From assembly GCF_005930355.1 (NCBI RefSeq), contig NZ_VDBO01000007.1, positions 62,001-126,000 on the forward strand: a stretch of DNA of 64,000 nt, written 5' to 3'. The first letter of the stretch is position 1. The number at the start of each line of letters is the position of its first letter. The notes beneath the pieces are model-generated. The model did not search any database and had not been told where the DNA came from. It saw nothing but the letters and a program-made list of their open reading frames with translations. The position numbers and the translations under genes were made by a program. This DNA is from Paenibacillus sinopodophylli (lineage in GTDB: Bacteria > Bacillota > Bacilli > Paenibacillales > Paenibacillaceae). Positions 62,263-64,000 of the stretch are shown here, piece after piece.

Positions 62263-62499
62263 CTAGCTCCATCCCCAGAAGAAGCCATCTCGTTCCCAAG
62301 CCGCTTTGCCCTTATGAAGCTTGCGGAATATCTTCTTTACTTCTTTATCGATTGATTGATTGCCATGCTCATTCACATAGATAAACGATTCGCCGAAATG
62401 GTTCTTTATATACGCCACGGCCTCGCCTTGATGCAATATTCCTTTTTCCTTCAGCTCAACCAACATCCATTCTGCAACTTCCGCGGCGGTATGGGACAT
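62263..62499 (-). CDS. Small conserved protein (DUF6953-like)
   Basis: A 78-residue soluble protein of unknown function, with TAAEVAEWMLVELKEKGILHQ at its start, AVAYIKNHFGESFIYVNEHGN in the middle and a basic, aromatic end (RKLHKGKAAWERDGFFWGWS). The pattern resembles a family of short Bacillota proteins known only by a DUF number. The open frame reaches 62601, but GAGGAG stands 8 bases before ATG 62499, so the longer form is not supported. It is on the same strand as the IDEAL gene but separated by that gene's own promoter. Confidence 0.65.
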   Translation of the reverse strand: MSHTAAEVAEWMLVELKEKGILHQGEAVAYIKNHFGESFIYVNEHGNQSIDKEVKKIFRKLHKGKAAWERDGFFWGWS

Positions 62500-62620
62500 T
62501 ACGTTCACTCCTCTGCTTGGATAAACGTTGTAACTATAGCATACTTCTACCTCTTTCATCAATAAAGCCCGTTCCGCTTTCATTGACAGTCCTTTGCGCA
62601 AACTTTATTATTATATTTAT

Positions 62621-62635
62621 CACAATTTAATTTTG
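62621..62635. promoter_or_regulatory. Candidate OhrR-type operator
   Basis: CACAATT-T-AATTTTG is an imperfect palindrome (6 of 7 arm positions) similar to the AT-rich OhrR box, 66 bases upstream of the regulator start. Confidence 0.45.
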
Positions 62636-62700
62636 CTAAATTTAGAGATGATGATAGGCATACTTCCCGGCAGTCTCAACATTGAACGGAGGATAACAAC

Positions 62701-63150
62701 ATGGACAACCAAGATGTTTTGAAACTAGATAATCAAATTTGCTTTGCATTCTACGCTTGTTCACGCGAAATCACGAAACTATACCGGCCCATGCTGGAAA
62801 AAATAGATCTTACTTACACGCAATACGTCACGATGCTTGCATTGTGGGAGGAGGATCATGTAACGGTTACCGCACTAGGCAATAAGCTGTACTTGGATTC
62901 GGGTACATTAACACCACTCCTCAAGAAACTCGAAGCAGCAGGACATCTGACACGCACCCGCGACCGCAATGACGAGCGCAGCGTGATTGTCGAGCTGACC
63001 GAGCAAGGCAGAGCACTTAGAGAGCAAGCTATCGAATTCCCTTACCAGCTCGCTTGCAAACTCGACGGTACACCTGAAGAAGCAGCAGGACTGCTTACGA
63101 TCATGCATCAATTCCTGCAAAAGATGCAGCAGAGCAACACGAAAGAGTAA
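62701..63150 (+). CDS. MarR-family regulator of the OhrR type
   Basis: A 149-residue regulator. The N-terminal segment LDNQICFAFYACSREITKLYRPML matches OhrR, in which a cysteine at this position (Cys 14 here) is oxidised by organic hydroperoxides; a second cysteine is Cys 19. The winged helix is typical (TALGNKLYLDSGTLTPLLKKL, then RTRDRNDERSVIVELTEQG). GGAGG stands upstream of the ATG. Instead of an ohrA peroxidase gene, an aldo/keto reductase gene follows after 44 bases. A palindrome upstream suggests autoregulation. Confidence 0.82.
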   Translation: MDNQDVLKLDNQICFAFYACSREITKLYRPMLEKIDLTYTQYVTMLALWEEDHVTVTALGNKLYLDSGTLTPLLKKLEAAGHLTRTRDRNDERSVIVELTEQGRALREQAIEFPYQLACKLDGTPEEAAGLLTIMHQFLQKMQQSNTKE

Positions 63151-63194
63151 CAAATCGATATCCGCCACTACTAGCAAAATAGGAGGAAAAACCG

Positions 63195-64000
63195 ATGAAT
63201 CCATCTATTCTCCGGCCATTTGGCCCAACGAATCTGCACTTATCTCCGCTCGGACTAGGCTGCTGGCAATTCAGCAACGGTAAAGGGCTGGTCGGGAAGT
63301 TCTGGCCTATTCTACAGGGCAGTCTCATTAATGACATCGTGAGAACGAGCTACGAGGGCGGGATCAACTGGTTCGACACAGCAGAAATTTACGGCAATGG
63401 GCAGTCTGAGCTATTGCTTGCACGCGCATTGAGAGAGACGATTCCTTCGGATCAAGACACTTATATTGCTACCAAGTGGTGGCCGCTATTCCGGACAGCA
63501 AGCAGCATCAGCAGCACAATTGAAGAGCGCATACGATTGCTCGAAGGCAGGACAATTCATCTGCATCAGGTTCACCAGCCCTTTTCCCTGTCTTCGGTAA
63601 GCAGTGAGATGAAGGAAATGGCTAAGCTCGCATCCGCAGGCAAAATCCAGCATGTTGGCGTAAGCAATTTCTCCGCTAAGCAAATGCTCGAAGCTGACCG
63701 CGTATTGCGTGAGCATGGTCTGCGACTTGCGTCTAATCAAGTGAAATACAGCCTTCTCGACCGACGCATCGAGCATAACGGCGTTCTGGAAACCGCTCAG
63801 GAGCTTGGATGCGCCATTATTGCGTATTCACCACTCGAACAGGGTATTCTAAGCGGGAAATTCCATCATGATGCAGCGCTTGTCAAAGCGATTAAGGGAC
63901 CGCGCAAATGGAGCCCCGCCTTCCAAGCAAAGGGCCTGAATCGATCAAGACCGCTGATCGATTTGCTTGAGCAAATTGCGGTAGGCTACGACGCTACTGC
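63195..64000 (+). CDS. Aldo/keto reductase, 3' end outside window
   Basis: The window ends inside this gene after about 268 residues. The catalytic tetrad of aldo/keto reductases is visible: Asp and Tyr in FDTAEIYGNGQSE, Lys in YIATKWW and His in HLHQVHQP. The cofactor region has VGVSNFSAKQM, SNQVKYSLLDR and IAYSPLEQGILSGKF. Such enzymes reduce aldehydes and ketones with NADPH. AGGAGG lies 8 bases before the ATG. It follows an OhrR-type regulator by 44 bases, so it may help to detoxify carbonyl products of lipid peroxidation. Confidence 0.88.
   Translation, partial: MNPSILRPFGPTNLHLSPLGLGCWQFSNGKGLVGKFWPILQGSLINDIVRTSYEGGINWFDTAEIYGNGQSELLLARALRETIPSDQDTYIATKWWPLFRTASSISSTIEERIRLLEGRTIHLHQVHQPFSLSSVSSEMKEMAKLASAGKIQHVGVSNFSAKQMLEADRVLREHGLRLASNQVKYSLLDRRIEHNGVLETAQELGCAIIAYSPLEQGILSGKFHHDAALVKAIKGPRKWSPAFQAKGLNRSRPLIDLLEQIAVGYDAT

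Noticed and set aside
1..64000. Insertion sequences, prophage, tRNA or rRNA genes
   Set aside because: No transposase, integrase, phage structural gene, tRNA cloverleaf or rRNA segment was recognised while reading both strands.

Overview
The window looks like a chromosome segment of a spore-forming Bacillota, most probably Paenibacillaceae (Paenibacillus or Cohnella type). The evidence is a YhcN/YlaJ spore lipoprotein, a Spo0E-family phosphatase, a YheC/YheD ATP-grasp protein, SLH-domain surface proteins, a bacilliredoxin, strong AGGAGG ribosome binding sites and mid-range base composition. No rRNA, tRNA, CRISPR array or insertion sequence was recognised. Several genes carry RBS evidence for a start inside or outside the longest ATG frame, and I adjusted those starts.

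Layout. 0-4 kb: the end of tatC and tatA face a two-gene FAD dehydrogenase whose small subunit has a twin-arginine signal, so translocase and cargo are neighbours. 4-10.8 kb: ABC exporter, a stand-alone divergent IF-3 paralog, MATE exporter with divergent AraC regulator, acyltransferase and VanZ-like protein. 10.9-25.5 kb: a visibly AT-richer surface-polymer region. It runs (minus strand) SLH protein, GT2-repeat-GT2 glycosyltransferase, a half-glycosyltransferase, a double GT-B protein, then three overlapping genes sharing one ~190-residue module that resembles the ILEI/FAM3 fold: an LTA-synthase-like sulfatase with it, a membrane-anchored copy, and a copy fused to a GDPD-like barrel lacking both catalytic histidines. 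A CpsB-type phosphatase flanks it.

25.7-31.5 kb: glutamate dehydrogenase with meso-diaminopimelate dehydrogenase, a HAD phosphatase with a first mannitol-1-phosphate dehydrogenase (possibly mannitol synthesis), and an EamA transporter. 31.6-35.4 kb: potABCD-type polyamine ABC operon. 35.5-42.8 kb: mannitol operon mtlA-mtlR-mtlF-mtlD-ptsI-ptsH with its own EI and HPr, so a whole phosphoryl chain is in one transcript; a cre-like site lies in the promoter.

43-50.4 kb: YhgE/Pip protein with TetR regulator, bacilliredoxin, GNAT enzyme, a receiver-domain remnant, an SLH protein, a PH-domain protein and a nuclease-fold protein. 50.4-57 kb: palindromic repeats, then a purine (allantoin) catabolic operon pucH-pucF-pucG with divergent pucR. 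57-64 kb: ATP-grasp spore protein, a three-gene cluster (stand-alone adenylating enzyme + SbnA + SbnB) implying 2,3-diaminopropionate chemistry, intergenic tandem repeats, two small conserved proteins, an OhrR-type regulator and a truncated aldo/keto reductase.

The most unusual material is the surface-polymer operon with its repeated ILEI-like module, the IF-3 paralog together with ORFs that seem to begin at AUU/AUC/AUA, the minimal diaminopropionate cluster, and families of intergenic repeats.
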